From: a virus
Reading direction: 5' to 3' (one strand)
DNA: 46,769 nt
Virus record (IMG/VR): IMGVR_UViG_3300024257_000018
Coordinates: 1 to 46,769 of that record
The notes below the pieces were generated by a model. That model did not search any database, was not told the origin of the DNA, and saw nothing but the letters and a program-made list of their open reading frames with translations. Positions 14,685-23,031 of this stretch are shown one piece after another. Position numbers and translations under genes: made by a program. The stretch's first letter is position 1; every line of letters begins with the position of its first letter.

Positions 14685-16072
14685 ACCAACTCGACCACCC
14701 CAACGCACCAGGTAACCTCAAGATCGTACCAGATGACACGGTGGGCTTGCCGGCATCAGAAGTAGCTGAGGCCGAGGTCCTGTCCGCCATGTTCATGAAC
14801 GCTGACATCGTGCCGACCATTGTTGACATGCTCAGCCCCGGCGACTTTTGGACTGGCCAGCACTCGATTGTTATGGATGCCATCATCCACGGCTACCGGT
14901 GTACTGGCGTCGCTGATACCGTGACCGTTCACCAGTCATTGATCGACCGGCACCACATGAGCAGGGACCAGGCGTGCAACGTCCTTAGCCGGCTGCTCGA
15001 TCGTGGCGGCATGGTGTCGCACGTCGAACACTACGTCGAGATCATCAGGAAGAAGGCGGTCCATCGCAACCTGATCCTGGCTGCCCGTGACATCGAGGCC
15101 GACCTACTCAAGGCACAGGACATCACGGCGGACAAGGCGACTGACATCGCCACCAAGGCCATTGCCGGTGCGGCAGGGACGACCGGCCAGAGCATGGATC
15201 ACCTCGCGGTTGGGCTGTATGAGCAGCTCGCACACGTCGAGAAGTGTCAGAACATGAAGCCGGGCGAAGTGGTCGGGCTGCGGACTGGTGTTTCGATGCT
15301 CGACAGCGTGACGTCTGGACTGGACCGTGGATGGCTTGTGGTGATTCTCGGCAAGCCAGGTATGGGCAAGACAGCGCTTGCCACTGGGATCGCGTATACG
15401 GCTGGCACCAACGGTCATGGTGTCGCGTTCTTCTCGGCGGAGATGCCACGTCGCCAGATGGCTGGTCGTTTCATCGCTGCCCATGCCCACGTTCCGCCGA
15501 ACGTGCAGAAAGGCAGGATGAACGACAACGACAAGGCGGCGGTCTATGCAGCACGTCCGGCTCTTGAATCGATGCCGATCTACATGGACGACTTCCGCAC
15601 CACACCGAAGACGATGTCAGCCATCGCTACCCGGTGCCGAGGGCTTGCGCGCAAGTGCGAATTGAGGTTGGTGGTCATCGACTACCTGCAGCTCATGGTG
15701 GGGGCAGACCGTCGCCACAACACCACTGAGCAACTCGACAACATCACGCGGGCGAGCAAATCGCTTGCCATGGAACTGAACTGCGTTGTTTTGATGCTTG
15801 CACAGCCGACACTCGAAGACCGGAGGAACAAGCAACACCTCGACGGTGGCAGCGGCAAAGGATCGGGCGGAATCGAGGCGGATGCTGATCTCATGCTGTC
15901 GCCGTACCGGCCGGACCCGAAGGGGCGAACAAAGGAAGCGAGGCAGCAAGCCGGGATCGATGTGCTCAAGTTCCGAGACGGTGAGCCGAGGGACGTCAAG
16001 GTCGGCATGTGTCGGTTCAATGGGGCGCGATGCTGCTTCGAGGACATGCCTGCGGGCTATGTGGGGATGTGA
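14681..16072 (+). CDS. dnaB: Replicative DNA helicase (DnaB-like), 463 aa
   Basis: The N-terminal DnaB domain (about 20-130) includes EAEVLSAMF and SPGDFW. The RecA-like core has Walker A GKPGMGKT (224-231), FFSAEMPRRQM, and the Walker B region VVIDYLQLM (331-339). A Gln in MLAQPT and a glycine-rich GGSGKGSGGIEADADLML loop follow. The length is typical. It unwinds the phage replication fork. No primase domain or separate primase gene was recognised nearby. Confidence 0.93.
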   Translation: MNQLDHPNAPGNLKIVPDDTVGLPASEVAEAEVLSAMFMNADIVPTIVDMLSPGDFWTGQHSIVMDAIIHGYRCTGVADTVTVHQSLIDRHHMSRDQACNVLSRLLDRGGMVSHVEHYVEIIRKKAVHRNLILAARDIEADLLKAQDITADKATDIATKAIAGAAGTTGQSMDHLAVGLYEQLAHVEKCQNMKPGEVVGLRTGVSMLDSVTSGLDRGWLVVILGKPGMGKTALATGIAYTAGTNGHGVAFFSAEMPRRQMAGRFIAAHAHVPPNVQKGRMNDNDKAAVYAARPALESMPIYMDDFRTTPKTMSAIATRCRGLARKCELRLVVIDYLQLMVGADRRHNTTEQLDNITRASKSLAMELNCVVLMLAQPTLEDRRNKQHLDGGSGKGSGGIEADADLMLSPYRPDPKGRTKEARQQAGIDVLKFRDGEPRDVKVGMCRFNGARCCFEDMPAGYVGM

Positions 16073-16090
16073 TCTAACCAGGAGGAAGAG

Positions 16091-16333
16091 ATGCCAGAAC
16101 CAACCACAATGGACGAGTACAACGCGATCGTCGAGGCGTACAGCCACGACCACAAGGCGCATGGCTGGGACCACGACTTCGATCGTGGTTGCCCAAGATG
16201 CGACCAGTGCCACGACTACGTCGAGATGATGGCGGACCAGCCGGAGCAGCACGCAATCACGGAGTTGGTGTGCCCGAGATGCGGGTTCAAGATCGGGGTC
16301 AGCCAGTCGGCCACATTCACGGAGGGGTCATGA
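16091..16333 (+). CDS. Small zinc-finger protein, 80 aa
   Basis: AGGAGG lies 6 bases before the ATG. Two CxxC pairs (CPRCDQC near 34-40 and CPRCGFKIG near 61-69) and His-rich flanks suggest a zinc ribbon. It follows the helicase gene in the same operon. Function unknown. Confidence 0.7.
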   Translation: MPEPTTMDEYNAIVEAYSHDHKAHGWDHDFDRGCPRCDQCHDYVEMMADQPEQHAITELVCPRCGFKIGVSQSATFTEGS

Positions 16334-16833
16334 GCAAGGAGCGGATGTACTGGTGTCGTGAGGCAGTTGGGGATCGGTTCTATGTCGGCTGCGCCAAGCG
16401 TCCAGCCGAAGCAGCGGCTGCGTTTCGGGAGCAGTTCGCCACCACCGGCAAGGTCGAGGTGTCCGACAAGGGCAACCGTCTGCTGGGCGTGTTGGGGGCC
16501 GATGGCGGCTGGACCAACCTGTCGGTCGAGAACAGCACCGACGATGCGAGTGAGGAACGGGCGAGTGCGGAGCAAGGGGAAGGTAACTGGCTGTACCGAT
16601 GCCGGTTTTCGTCAAAGACCGACCCATCCCAAGAACAAGCACAACCAAACACCTGGGTCATCTCGCATGGCGTCCGCTTGGTCAGCATCAACAGTCACGA
16701 GGTTGAACTTCACGTCTGGCACTACGAGGACCGATGGGACGTCGTCAGGCTGGAGAGGGACGACGTCGACAAAATGATCGGCGCGCTGAATCAGATACGG
16801 CCCACGATGACAACCGAACCAGTGCCGTTCTAG
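16330..16833 (+). CDS. Hypothetical phage protein, 167 aa
   Basis: The ATG at 16330 overlaps the stop of the zinc-finger gene. The first half (YWCREAVGDRFYVGCAKRPAEAAAAFREQF) and the last (VSINSHEVELHVWHYEDRWDVVRLERDDVDKMIGAL, ordered beta then helix) suggest a globular alpha/beta protein. No family recognised. Confidence 0.66.
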   Translation: MSKERMYWCREAVGDRFYVGCAKRPAEAAAAFREQFATTGKVEVSDKGNRLLGVLGADGGWTNLSVENSTDDASEERASAEQGEGNWLYRCRFSSKTDPSQEQAQPNTWVISHGVRLVSINSHEVELHVWHYEDRWDVVRLERDDVDKMIGALNQIRPTMTTEPVPF

Positions 16834-16841
16834 GAGGATCC

Positions 16842-17009
16842 ATGAAGTGGGTGAGCAGCATCATCAGGACGTGCCAATCCGCGATCAAGACCTGCGACTT
16901 CTGCGGGCACCACATCCTGCCGGCGCAGCGGTACTACGACGCCGGTAGCAAGCACGCCCACATGTCGTGCGTCCGCAAGGCGGCGGCGGATCATGAGCGG
17001 CGGAAGTAG
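16842..17009 (+). CDS. Small zinc-finger protein, 55 aa
   Basis: AGGAGG precedes the ATG at 16842. CDFCGHHI with H40 and C43 in HAHMSC can form a C2HC-type zinc site, followed by a basic helix. PARP-type and HNH-adjacent zinc modules look similar, but no catalytic residues are visible. Confidence 0.68.
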   Translation: MKWVSSIIRTCQSAIKTCDFCGHHILPAQRYYDAGSKHAHMSCVRKAAADHERRK

Positions 17010-17048
17010 CGGCACGGAAAAGTCAACTGTAACCATGGAGGATGAACA

Positions 17049-17315
17049 GTGGATATCAAGCATTCTGACAGGTTTTGGGCTGGGTTTGAGGTCATGCTCG
17101 ATGTACTGATGGTGCTCATGTTCTGGCCCGTCTACCTGCTCGGTTGGATGGTCGAGCGCATCAAAGACGGCCGCAACTACCATCAACGAAAGCACGACCA
17201 GGAAGTCGAGTTCCTGGACGAACTCTTCGAACAGGAAGGCACGGCCGGCACTGCGAAGGCCGTCGGTAACAGTGGGATGGATGATTACAACGACGGGAGG
17301 AACAAGGATGTCTGA
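17049..17315 (+). CDS. Small membrane protein, 88 aa
   Basis: It starts with GTG at 17049 after GGAGG. Residues about 14-34 (VMLDVLMVLMFWPVYLLGWMV) form one hydrophobic membrane segment, followed by a charged cytoplasmic-type tail. Its place among replication genes makes a holin unlikely. Possible roles are membrane anchoring or superinfection exclusion (inference). Confidence 0.7.
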   Translation: MDIKHSDRFWAGFEVMLDVLMVLMFWPVYLLGWMVERIKDGRNYHQRKHDQEVEFLDELFEQEGTAGTAKAVGNSGMDDYNDGRNKDV

Positions 17316-18111
17316 CGACAACGGCATGGCCGAGAACGAATGGACGTGGACCGGCGAAGTTCCGGGACTCGACGTGACACACCTGCGCCCGTCATGGCCA
17401 GTCGCACAACCGTCCCGGTGTCCGGTGTGCGGCGGGGTAGGTCTGGTCTCTGCTGGGTTCTACGAGGGCTGGCCTATCGGTTCAATCAGCGTCGACACGC
17501 CCAAGGAACCCTGCCGCTCCTGCGACGGCGAAGGGATCGTGTGGTGGCAGGACGGGCGGGATGATGACTGCGACGACGGCAATACCGACGATGAACCCGC
17601 CGAGCCACCCCCGATCGACGAGGGTCGTCCGGTCGCCTGCTACTACATGTGCCAGCCAGTGGGGCCGTACGAAGAGGGTGTGACGCCCTCTGGCAGTACA
17701 AGTACTACGTGGACCACGGTCGACGATGACTGCGACGACGGCAATGACGACGCGACAGGGCCTGTGACGATAAGCGGCGACGACGCTGTAACGCTGCCTC
17801 CGAAAACTAGCATCACCGACGCCGAAGCGCTGGCGATGGTGGAGCGGGACGAGGAAGGGGCGCCGGAGGGGTGGCGCCTCTTCAACAGTGCGCAGTCCGA
17901 GCAGGTGTGCTGGGAGAAGGACGAGCCTGGTTTCACCGTCAAGGTCCGACTGATGGAGGATCACGTGCGTTGGTGGTGGAACGTCAAGTGTGGCGTCGAT
18001 CCTGGTCGTCCCGGCCACGCTGGCACCGAGCGGCGGATCAAGGACGCAGTCGCCGAGGTTGAGGACTCGCTTGCGTACCTCAAACGGATGGCAGTAGAGA
18101 CCGCCAAATGA
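17308..18111 (+). CDS. Acidic zinc-finger protein with duplicated DDDCDDGN motif, 267 aa
   Basis: Two CxxCxGxG motifs (CPVCGGVG and CRSCDGEG) give a DnaJ-like zinc site in the first 80 residues. The octapeptide DDDCDDGN occurs twice in acidic, probably disordered stretches. The C-terminal 90 residues look folded (helices plus WWWNVKCG). It starts at the ATG at 17308 with AAGG upstream and overlaps the previous gene. The resemblance to the zinc-finger protein at 1677-2351 is limited to the Cys motif. Confidence 0.7.
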   Translation: MSDDNGMAENEWTWTGEVPGLDVTHLRPSWPVAQPSRCPVCGGVGLVSAGFYEGWPIGSISVDTPKEPCRSCDGEGIVWWQDGRDDDCDDGNTDDEPAEPPPIDEGRPVACYYMCQPVGPYEEGVTPSGSTSTTWTTVDDDCDDGNDDATGPVTISGDDAVTLPPKTSITDAEALAMVERDEEGAPEGWRLFNSAQSEQVCWEKDEPGFTVKVRLMEDHVRWWWNVKCGVDPGRPGHAGTERRIKDAVAEVEDSLAYLKRMAVETAK

Positions 18112-18638
18112 AGGAGTTCAAGCACCAGATCACCTGCGCCGACTGGCTGCGTAACCGGCGCGTCCAGTTCATCCACGTACCCAACGAGGGGAAACGTACG
18201 GTCATCGCCGGGCGCCTGCTCAAACTCATGGGCATGGTACCGGGCGCCGCCGACTTCATCGTGTTCGGAAGGCCGGACCAGTCGTGGTTCCCTGGCATCT
18301 GCGCCGAGTTGAAGAAGCCGGTACCGCTCCCGGAGCGTGGGCGGCCGTTGAAACTGTGGGATGCGTTACACGCCAGGGGTCACCAAGCGTGGTGTGACCT
18401 GCTTGGGCGCCCTGCCTACATGGAGATCGTGGCCACGACGGAGCGCGGGCTGTTCCCACTCCCGCCCGAACCGCTCAACAAGAGGACCGGCAAGCCGATG
18501 CCGTTGGCAGGCTGGCCAAGCAACGCGCAGACGTTGTGGCTCGAACAGCAGGCACGGTTGGGATGGCGGTGTCTCGTGGGATGGGGGTCGACCGGCATGA
18601 TCAACGGGATGGAGGTTGCGATGGGGGAGCGGAGATGA
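18108..18638 (+). CDS. VRR-NUC domain nuclease, 176 aa
   Basis: Conserved VRR-NUC features are present: CADWLRNR (10-17), FIHVPNEGKR (21-30), PGAADFIVF with D49, and CAELKKP with E67/K69, followed by a GHQAWC helix. This is a PD-(D/E)XK-type fold found in phage structure-specific or single-strand nucleases such as Holliday junction resolvases. The C-terminal 60 residues are extra. It overlaps the neighbours on both sides (ATGA). Confidence 0.85.
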   Translation: MKEFKHQITCADWLRNRRVQFIHVPNEGKRTVIAGRLLKLMGMVPGAADFIVFGRPDQSWFPGICAELKKPVPLPERGRPLKLWDALHARGHQAWCDLLGRPAYMEIVATTERGLFPLPPEPLNKRTGKPMPLAGWPSNAQTLWLEQQARLGWRCLVGWGSTGMINGMEVAMGERR

Positions 18639-19051
18639 AGCCAGCGAAACCAGACGCCGAGAGCCGTGTCATCACCGAAGAGATGTTGAGTCAGATCCGA
18701 TTCGGCGGAAACATCCTCAACGGAGCCACAGTCAACGGTGGCGACTTGATATGGAGTCACCTTGCGCATGCTCGCCAGATCCTGCCAGACCGACACAAGG
18801 AACGGTTGATCGGGATGGAGTGGTGGATGTCTACCATCAAGTCGGTGGAGTTCATCAGAGGGGTCTGGACTGCCGCCACACGTACCGGCGACCGGATTAT
18901 CACCAGGGGTGATGACGGCAGATACAGGTTCTACGGCCGCCCCGTCAACATCGTAGATGCACTCGGAGCGATCGTGTTGCTCGCCGAGCCAGAGAACCTG
19001 TTCGGGGCCATGGACGTCACGGCCATCGTTGAGATCTACGGGCTCAACTAG
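18635..19051 (+). CDS. Truncated paralogue of the major capsid protein, 138 aa
   Basis: Residues 24-122 align without gaps to residues 171-269 of this phage's own capsid protein (gene at 37592), with about 59 of 99 positions identical by eye. Shared blocks include RHK, MEWW, FYGRPVNI and LLAEP.NL. The last 16 residues match the capsid C-terminus, while about 27-35 capsid residues in between are missing. The capsid N-terminal half is absent. It is translationally coupled to the VRR-NUC gene, far from the head module. It may interfere with capsid assembly (inference). Confidence 0.85.
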   Translation: MKPAKPDAESRVITEEMLSQIRFGGNILNGATVNGGDLIWSHLAHARQILPDRHKERLIGMEWWMSTIKSVEFIRGVWTAATRTGDRIITRGDDGRYRFYGRPVNIVDALGAIVLLAEPENLFGAMDVTAIVEIYGLN

Positions 19052-19078
19052 GATGGATGAAACAACCAGGAGCGAAAG

Positions 19079-19252
19079 ATGAGTTTGAAAGACCTTGTGG
19101 GTATGGTGCGCGCAATGAAGGGCGCGATAGATGGCGAGCGGAGCCCGGTGGAGTCCAACTGGAGCGAGGGGTGGCGCAAGAAGCTCTTGGCCGAACGTGC
19201 GACGTGGCATGAGACGCACAAGACCGGTTTGAAGCACGGGGCGAGCGGTTGA
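19079..19252 (+). CDS. Small basic protein, 57 aa
   Basis: AGGAG lies 7 bases before the ATG at 19079. The product is helical and basic (MSLKDLVGMVRAMKGAIDGE ... EGWRKKLLAERATWHETHK). No family recognised. Confidence 0.6.
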   Translation: MSLKDLVGMVRAMKGAIDGERSPVESNWSEGWRKKLLAERATWHETHKTGLKHGASG

Positions 19253-19274
19253 CACCACCCGTTACGAGTACTGG

Positions 19275-19303
19275 TTGCATTCGGCACGACCGTTGCATAT
19301 GGT
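19275..19303 (+). promoter_or_regulatory. Rightward promoter upstream of the 98-aa gene
   Basis: -35 TTGCAT (19275-19280), 17 bp, -10 TATGGT (19298-19303), followed by AGGAGG and an ATG at 19321. It lacks the TACGC operator and may boost the downstream genes 19321-20795 independently. Confidence 0.5.
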
Positions 19304-19320
19304 GTGGGAAGGAGGACGAG

Positions 19321-19617
19321 ATGGGCAAGCAATTGATACGACAACCCAACGGCAAGTTTGGGGTCTGGTCGACCGTGTCTGACGGCGTCATCATGCACAG
19401 CGCGACCAAGGACCAACTGATCAACGAGATGGCGCGCAAGGCTGCCGAAGAAGCGGCTGAGCGTGTTCGAAGGGACTGGACGCAAGCGATTGATGACCCG
19501 ACCAAATTGGATCGCGAGTGCGAGTGGACGGCGGAAGAAGCGATCGATTGGATGCGTGACTGTTACGGTGATGAGGCGGTCGACAGGCTGAGGGTGGAAA
19601 TGGGCGTCGAACCATGA
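19321..19617 (+). CDS. Small hypothetical protein, 98 aa
   Basis: AGGAGG precedes the ATG at 19321. An N-terminal beta-hairpin (KQLIRQPNGKFGVWSTVSDGV) is followed by amphipathic helices rich in E, R and A. It resembles small phage proteins of unknown function that begin with a PNGKF.V.S...D motif. Function unknown. Confidence 0.68.
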   Translation: MGKQLIRQPNGKFGVWSTVSDGVIMHSATKDQLINEMARKAAEEAAERVRRDWTQAIDDPTKLDRECEWTAEEAIDWMRDCYGDEAVDRLRVEMGVEP

Positions 19618-19648
19618 ACTGTCTACGAATCAAGAGAGGACTGCGACG

Positions 19649-19804
19649 ATGACCACCAGACACCGCCTCGCAACCATCATCGGAGGCGCCGGCATCGGGC
19701 TGCTCGCCATATCCGGGTTCCTCGGGCTCGTTGAGTGGGCGCTGCCGGGTGCGGTGGCGTTGTGCGTTGGGATGCGGCTGGACAGGCAAGGAGACGAGCT
19801 GTGA
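19649..19804 (+). CDS. Small membrane protein, 51 aa
   Basis: The ATG at 19649 has AGAGGA upstream. Residues 8-40 form one or two hydrophobic segments rich in G, A, L and I, ending in a charged tail (MRLDRQGDEL). The stop overlaps the GTG start of the next gene (GTGA). It could be a holin-like or toxin-like peptide, but no endolysin is nearby, so the role is open. Confidence 0.6.
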   Translation: MTTRHRLATIIGGAGIGLLAISGFLGLVEWALPGAVALCVGMRLDRQGDEL

Positions 19805-20541
19805 GCGAAGAAGAACTGTGCTCGTGGTTCGGCGAACTCGCCACCAAGGACGGCTGGACCGTCTACCCAGAGACGGCAGGATGGGACCTGTTGCTCGTCA
19901 AGGACCATGTGCAGATCGGCGTCGAGGCGAAACTGCGCGCCAACGTCGATGTTCTTGCTCAAGCGCTCCGCCCTGGCATCGAAAACGACGGGCCGCGCTT
20001 CCACGCCGTCCTGGTCCCGAAGGCGGGTCGTGCTTTCCTGGAGGTCGCACGGACGCTGCGGGTCGTCACGTTCGATCGTCGCGCTCTGGAGTCAGACGCT
20101 CACCTTTACTGGTATCGTCAAGATGGCCACGCACTCATCAGGCCGCCGTTTGAATGGTTCGCATGGAACCATCCAGATCCGGCCGAACTGCCGCCGATCG
20201 TTCCCGACGTCCCGGCGGGCGTCCCATCACCACGCACGCTGACGAAGTGGAAGATTGGAGCGATTCGCATCTGTCTGCGCATCAGAGCAAGGGGCTGGGT
20301 CGCGAAGCGGGACTTCACCGAGCTCGGGGTGTCTCCGTCCCACTGGTATCGGAAATGGCTGAAGGCTGGGGAGCGCGACGGGCGAGGCTATCGGTGGGTG
20401 CCGTGCCCGCTGCCGTGTGGTGGGTACGAGGATCATGCAGCTGCGCACCGCGGGGTTGTGGATCAGCTGGTCGCAGCCGGTGAGCTTACGGACGAAGAGG
20501 TGAGGGGGGCGGAGATGTTGGTTGAGGATGTGAAAGCATGA
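19801..20541 (+). CDS. PD-(D/E)XK nuclease-like protein, 246 aa
   Basis: The N-terminal 110 residues resemble a restriction-endonuclease fold: helix, GWDLLLV with D29, a turn, and VQIGVEAKLR with E42 and K44, then a helix (VLAQALRP) and strands RFHAVLVPKAG and LRVVTFDR. The C-terminal part looks like a DNA-binding helical domain. GTG at 19801 with AAGGAG upstream. The substrate is unknown. Confidence 0.65.
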   Translation: MSEEELCSWFGELATKDGWTVYPETAGWDLLLVKDHVQIGVEAKLRANVDVLAQALRPGIENDGPRFHAVLVPKAGRAFLEVARTLRVVTFDRRALESDAHLYWYRQDGHALIRPPFEWFAWNHPDPAELPPIVPDVPAGVPSPRTLTKWKIGAIRICLRIRARGWVAKRDFTELGVSPSHWYRKWLKAGERDGRGYRWVPCPLPCGGYEDHAAAHRGVVDQLVAAGELTDEEVRGAEMLVEDVKA

Positions 20542-20795
20542 GCGCGAATCGGTTCGGTATCGTTGCCGGTCCTGACCTGCCGGTTGAGGTTCAGGAATCC
20601 ATTGACTGGATCGATCCACCGGAAGATCGCTGGTTCCTCGTCGATACGTCGGTCACACCGTGGGCCGTTGTTGGATTCGACGGAGGCGAGCCTGAGGACC
20701 AGACGTTTACACGTGACTGGTCCTGGGTTGTTGACGCGCTGGAATCCCTGGCGGCAGGTAAGCCATGCTGGCTCAAAGAGGACGAGACCGGATGA
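20538..20795 (+). CDS. Small acidic protein, 85 aa
   Basis: The ATG at 20538 overlaps the previous stop. The acidic, Trp-rich product (WIDPPEDRWFLVDTSVTPWAVVGF) looks globular. It is the last gene of the rightward replication operon and faces the next, leftward gene tail to tail with a 6-bp gap. No terminator hairpin was seen between them. Confidence 0.62.
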   Translation: MSANRFGIVAGPDLPVEVQESIDWIDPPEDRWFLVDTSVTPWAVVGFDGGEPEDQTFTRDWSWVVDALESLAAGKPCWLKEDETG

Positions 20796-20801
20796 GCAAC
20801 A

Positions 20802-21701
20802 CTAGCCCTCCTCGTCCTCCAACCAGTCCGCATCGTCTACGAGGCAACGGGACTCGACCAGCACGCGATCATCACCCTCGTACCAGTGGTACAGCCCGCC
20901 CTCGATGGTCCGGCGAAGTTCGGGGCGCGGGTCGTCCGGGAAGCACTCGGCCATCGCGTCGCAAAATGCGTCGTCGTCCTCGTAGTACGGGTTCGCGCCG
21001 CAGCCGTCACCGTACAGGTCGCCGACGTACTCGACGCACTCCACGGTGTCGTCGAGGAGCTGCTGCAGCATGGCGAGGACCGGGCCCCATGTGGGGTTGT
21101 CGCCGTAGCTCATTTCGATGCGTACGGCATCCTCGATGGCCGCCATGGCGCAGTCGAAATCAGGGTGGTCACTGAGGGCGTCGATCGCCTTTTGCCCCTT
21201 GTCACGGGCGGATTCTGCGTCGGCGTCGACTACGTTCTTGCAGTCGTCTGCACGCTCGACGGCGACGGTCAGTCTGTATTCCTCGGCTTCGTTCAAGCCC
21301 CCGAGCCCCATCTGATACCGCGCATCGTTTACGAGCTTGATCTCGCCTGCGATACCGGCGTTGCTGTTGGCGCTGATGACGTGCTGATTGTCGTATTTGT
21401 CGATCCAGTCGAAGCCTTCGTCCCAGTTGAGGCCGGTCCAGGCGTCGCGGGCGTTCTCGATCGTAGCCTTGACGGCATCAATGCGTGCCGCCAGCGGCAC
21501 GATCACGGCCAGCACGATCGCTTCGATCTCCTCGCAGACCTCGTCGGTACTGGGCCGGGGCCCGTAGACGCTGACGTCCCACATCATCATGTCGATCCCG
21601 TCTCGGTGTTCGTCGGCTGAGCCAGTCTCGCGAATCGCGTCTTGCTCGCTGGGGCCCATCTGCTCGACGATCTCGCGAGCCCATTCGGTTGCTGCGTTCA
21701 T
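20802..21701 (-). CDS. Hypothetical accessory-cassette protein, 299 aa
   Basis: It starts at the ATG at 21701 after operator promoter D; longer readings run through that promoter. The protein is strongly acidic, with helices in the N-terminal half and a C-terminal region rich in D, E and Y (YYEDDDAFCDAMAECFPDDP). It could be a DNA-mimic or inhibitor type protein given its charge, but this is speculation. No family recognised. Confidence 0.66.
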   Translation of the reverse strand: MNAATEWAREIVEQMGPSEQDAIRETGSADEHRDGIDMMMWDVSVYGPRPSTDEVCEEIEAIVLAVIVPLAARIDAVKATIENARDAWTGLNWDEGFDWIDKYDNQHVISANSNAGIAGEIKLVNDARYQMGLGGLNEAEEYRLTVAVERADDCKNVVDADAESARDKGQKAIDALSDHPDFDCAMAAIEDAVRIEMSYGDNPTWGPVLAMLQQLLDDTVECVEYVGDLYGDGCGANPYYEDDDAFCDAMAECFPDDPRPELRRTIEGGLYHWYEGDDRVLVESRCLVDDADWLEDEEG

Positions 21702-21747
21702 TGTGTGTCTCCGTGGTGGCGTGTGGTTCGTCCTGCTTACAAATACA

Positions 21748-21800
21748 ACTATACGCACACTGCGTAACCATTGCAAGGGAAAAGTACACAAAAAGTGCAG
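21748..21800 (-). promoter_or_regulatory. Leftward promoter with operator and upstream palindrome (site D)
   Basis: Minus strand: -35 TTGCAA (21776-21771), 17 bp, -10 TATAGT (21753-21748). A perfect operator lies at 21752-21766. The upstream element ACAC-N5-GTGC (21786-21798) sits 9 bp from the -35, exactly as at sites B, E and F. Confidence 0.75.
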
Positions 21801-21839
21801 AAAAGAACAAGCCAGTAAGACCCGTTTGAAAACGCGTGG

Positions 21840-21868
21840 TTGCAACGGTCGACGCTACCGTGTACCGT
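21840..21868 (+). promoter_or_regulatory. Rightward promoter for a leaderless HTH gene
   Basis: -35 TTGCAA (21840-21845), 17 bp, -10 TACCGT (21863-21868), then 6 bases to the ATG at 21875. No ribosome binding site is present. The same -10 hexamer precedes the gene at 13381. Confidence 0.65.
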
Positions 21869-21874
21869 ACGGGC

Positions 21875-22126
21875 ATGAATCGCAAAGACCGGGAACGGAT
21901 CGAATCACGGAAAAAGCAGGTCGAGTACGCCAAGAGGATGGGCTTCGACGTCTCGATCTCCGAAGCCGCCCGCCAGTGCGGCGTCAACAAGTCCACCGTG
22001 TGGCGGTGGATCAAGGGTGCTTTGCTTTCGAGCCACAAGATCGACGGCGGCGGCGGTGGGACCATGCCTGGGATCTACGTGTCGTTGAGGGACGCGAAGT
22101 TGATCGCCAAGGCCCGACGAGACTGA
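21875..22126 (+). CDS. Leaderless HTH DNA-binding protein, 83 aa
   Basis: A basic N-terminal helix (MNRKDRERIESRKKQ) is followed by a resolvase-like HTH (ISEAARQCGVNKSTVWRWIKG, split as ISEAARQCGV and NKSTVWRWIKG, residues 28-48). A glycine linker and a short tail follow. It diverges from operator promoter D and lies 6 bases after its own -10, so it probably encodes a regulator. It overlaps the downstream gene (TGATG). Confidence 0.75.
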   Translation: MNRKDRERIESRKKQVEYAKRMGFDVSISEAARQCGVNKSTVWRWIKGALLSSHKIDGGGGGTMPGIYVSLRDAKLIAKARRD

Positions 22127-23028
22127 TGCCGGTTCGATGCGCCATCGGAATCCTGCCCGCCCGGCTCGCGGCCGATCCCGCATTCCTGCGTGCCCATCCC
22201 GTCGACCGCTTCGTCCTGCTCGGTCTCTACCTCATCGCGGACGAACATGGCCGGTTCTGTGCCGAGGATCCTGTCCTGCGCCGTGACTTGGGCCTGTACG
22301 CCGACGCTCGCCAATGCGTCGACACGCTGGCCCGGGTCGGATGGGTGCACCTCTACAGGTCTCGTGCCATCGTCTACGGCGTGCTCGACCAGTTCGACCA
22401 AGACTCAGGCCTGACCAAGTGCCGGCATCGTCCAGCAGCGACGTATCCCACACCACCGCCCGAAGTCTTCGAGGCGGCTGGATGTATGGGGCACTACCGG
22501 TGGAAGGGGCGCGAGAAGCGCACCGAGGAACCTGACCCGAACGCCGAGGAAGTAGCGCCCGGTCCTGGGTGTGCTCATGCCACGTTAGCGCTTGCCGACC
22601 ACGGTGGTGGCATCGTGCTCTCTAACGGCGGCCCAAGCACGCCTGGCGCCTACGTTGTCGATGATGGCGAGGAGCCGTTCTGTATCGAATCGATCCTGGA
22701 CATCATGTCAGGACTGGACGGGCCCACCATCACGGTCGCTGCGACATGGCTCAGCGAATACGACAGACGGATGCGCGGTGTTGGTGCGTCGTCATGGCCG
22801 GCGCCTCCGATGCAGGACGCGACGACACGATCGTATCGAGCCTCGGAGTTGGTCCGGGTAGCCAACATGCTGGCGCGGGTCGTTGGTGTCCACGGCAACC
22901 AGGACACACGTGCGGCGCTCTGGACCATGCTGATGCCGTCGTGGGTGTGGGACAGGTCCGATCCGATCCTTCAGGTCATGGCGATCATCACGACCGTTCG
23001 GGCGCGAGTAGACATTGAGGCAGGCTGA
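22126..23028 (+). CDS. Winged-helix replication initiator-like protein, 300 aa
   Basis: The N-terminal 110 residues resemble the winged helix of phage replication initiators (PVDRFVLLGLYLIADEHGRF, VDTLARVGWVHLYR, YGVLDQFDQ). The rest shows no clear domain. It is the second protein of this type in the window (compare 13839-14684), without obvious close sequence identity between them. It could initiate replication or be a plasmid/phage-like regulator. Confidence 0.55.
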   Translation: MPVRCAIGILPARLAADPAFLRAHPVDRFVLLGLYLIADEHGRFCAEDPVLRRDLGLYADARQCVDTLARVGWVHLYRSRAIVYGVLDQFDQDSGLTKCRHRPAATYPTPPPEVFEAAGCMGHYRWKGREKRTEEPDPNAEEVAPGPGCAHATLALADHGGGIVLSNGGPSTPGAYVVDDGEEPFCIESILDIMSGLDGPTITVAATWLSEYDRRMRGVGASSWPAPPMQDATTRSYRASELVRVANMLARVVGVHGNQDTRAALWTMLMPSWVWDRSDPILQVMAIITTVRARVDIEAG

Positions 23029-23031
23029 CGC

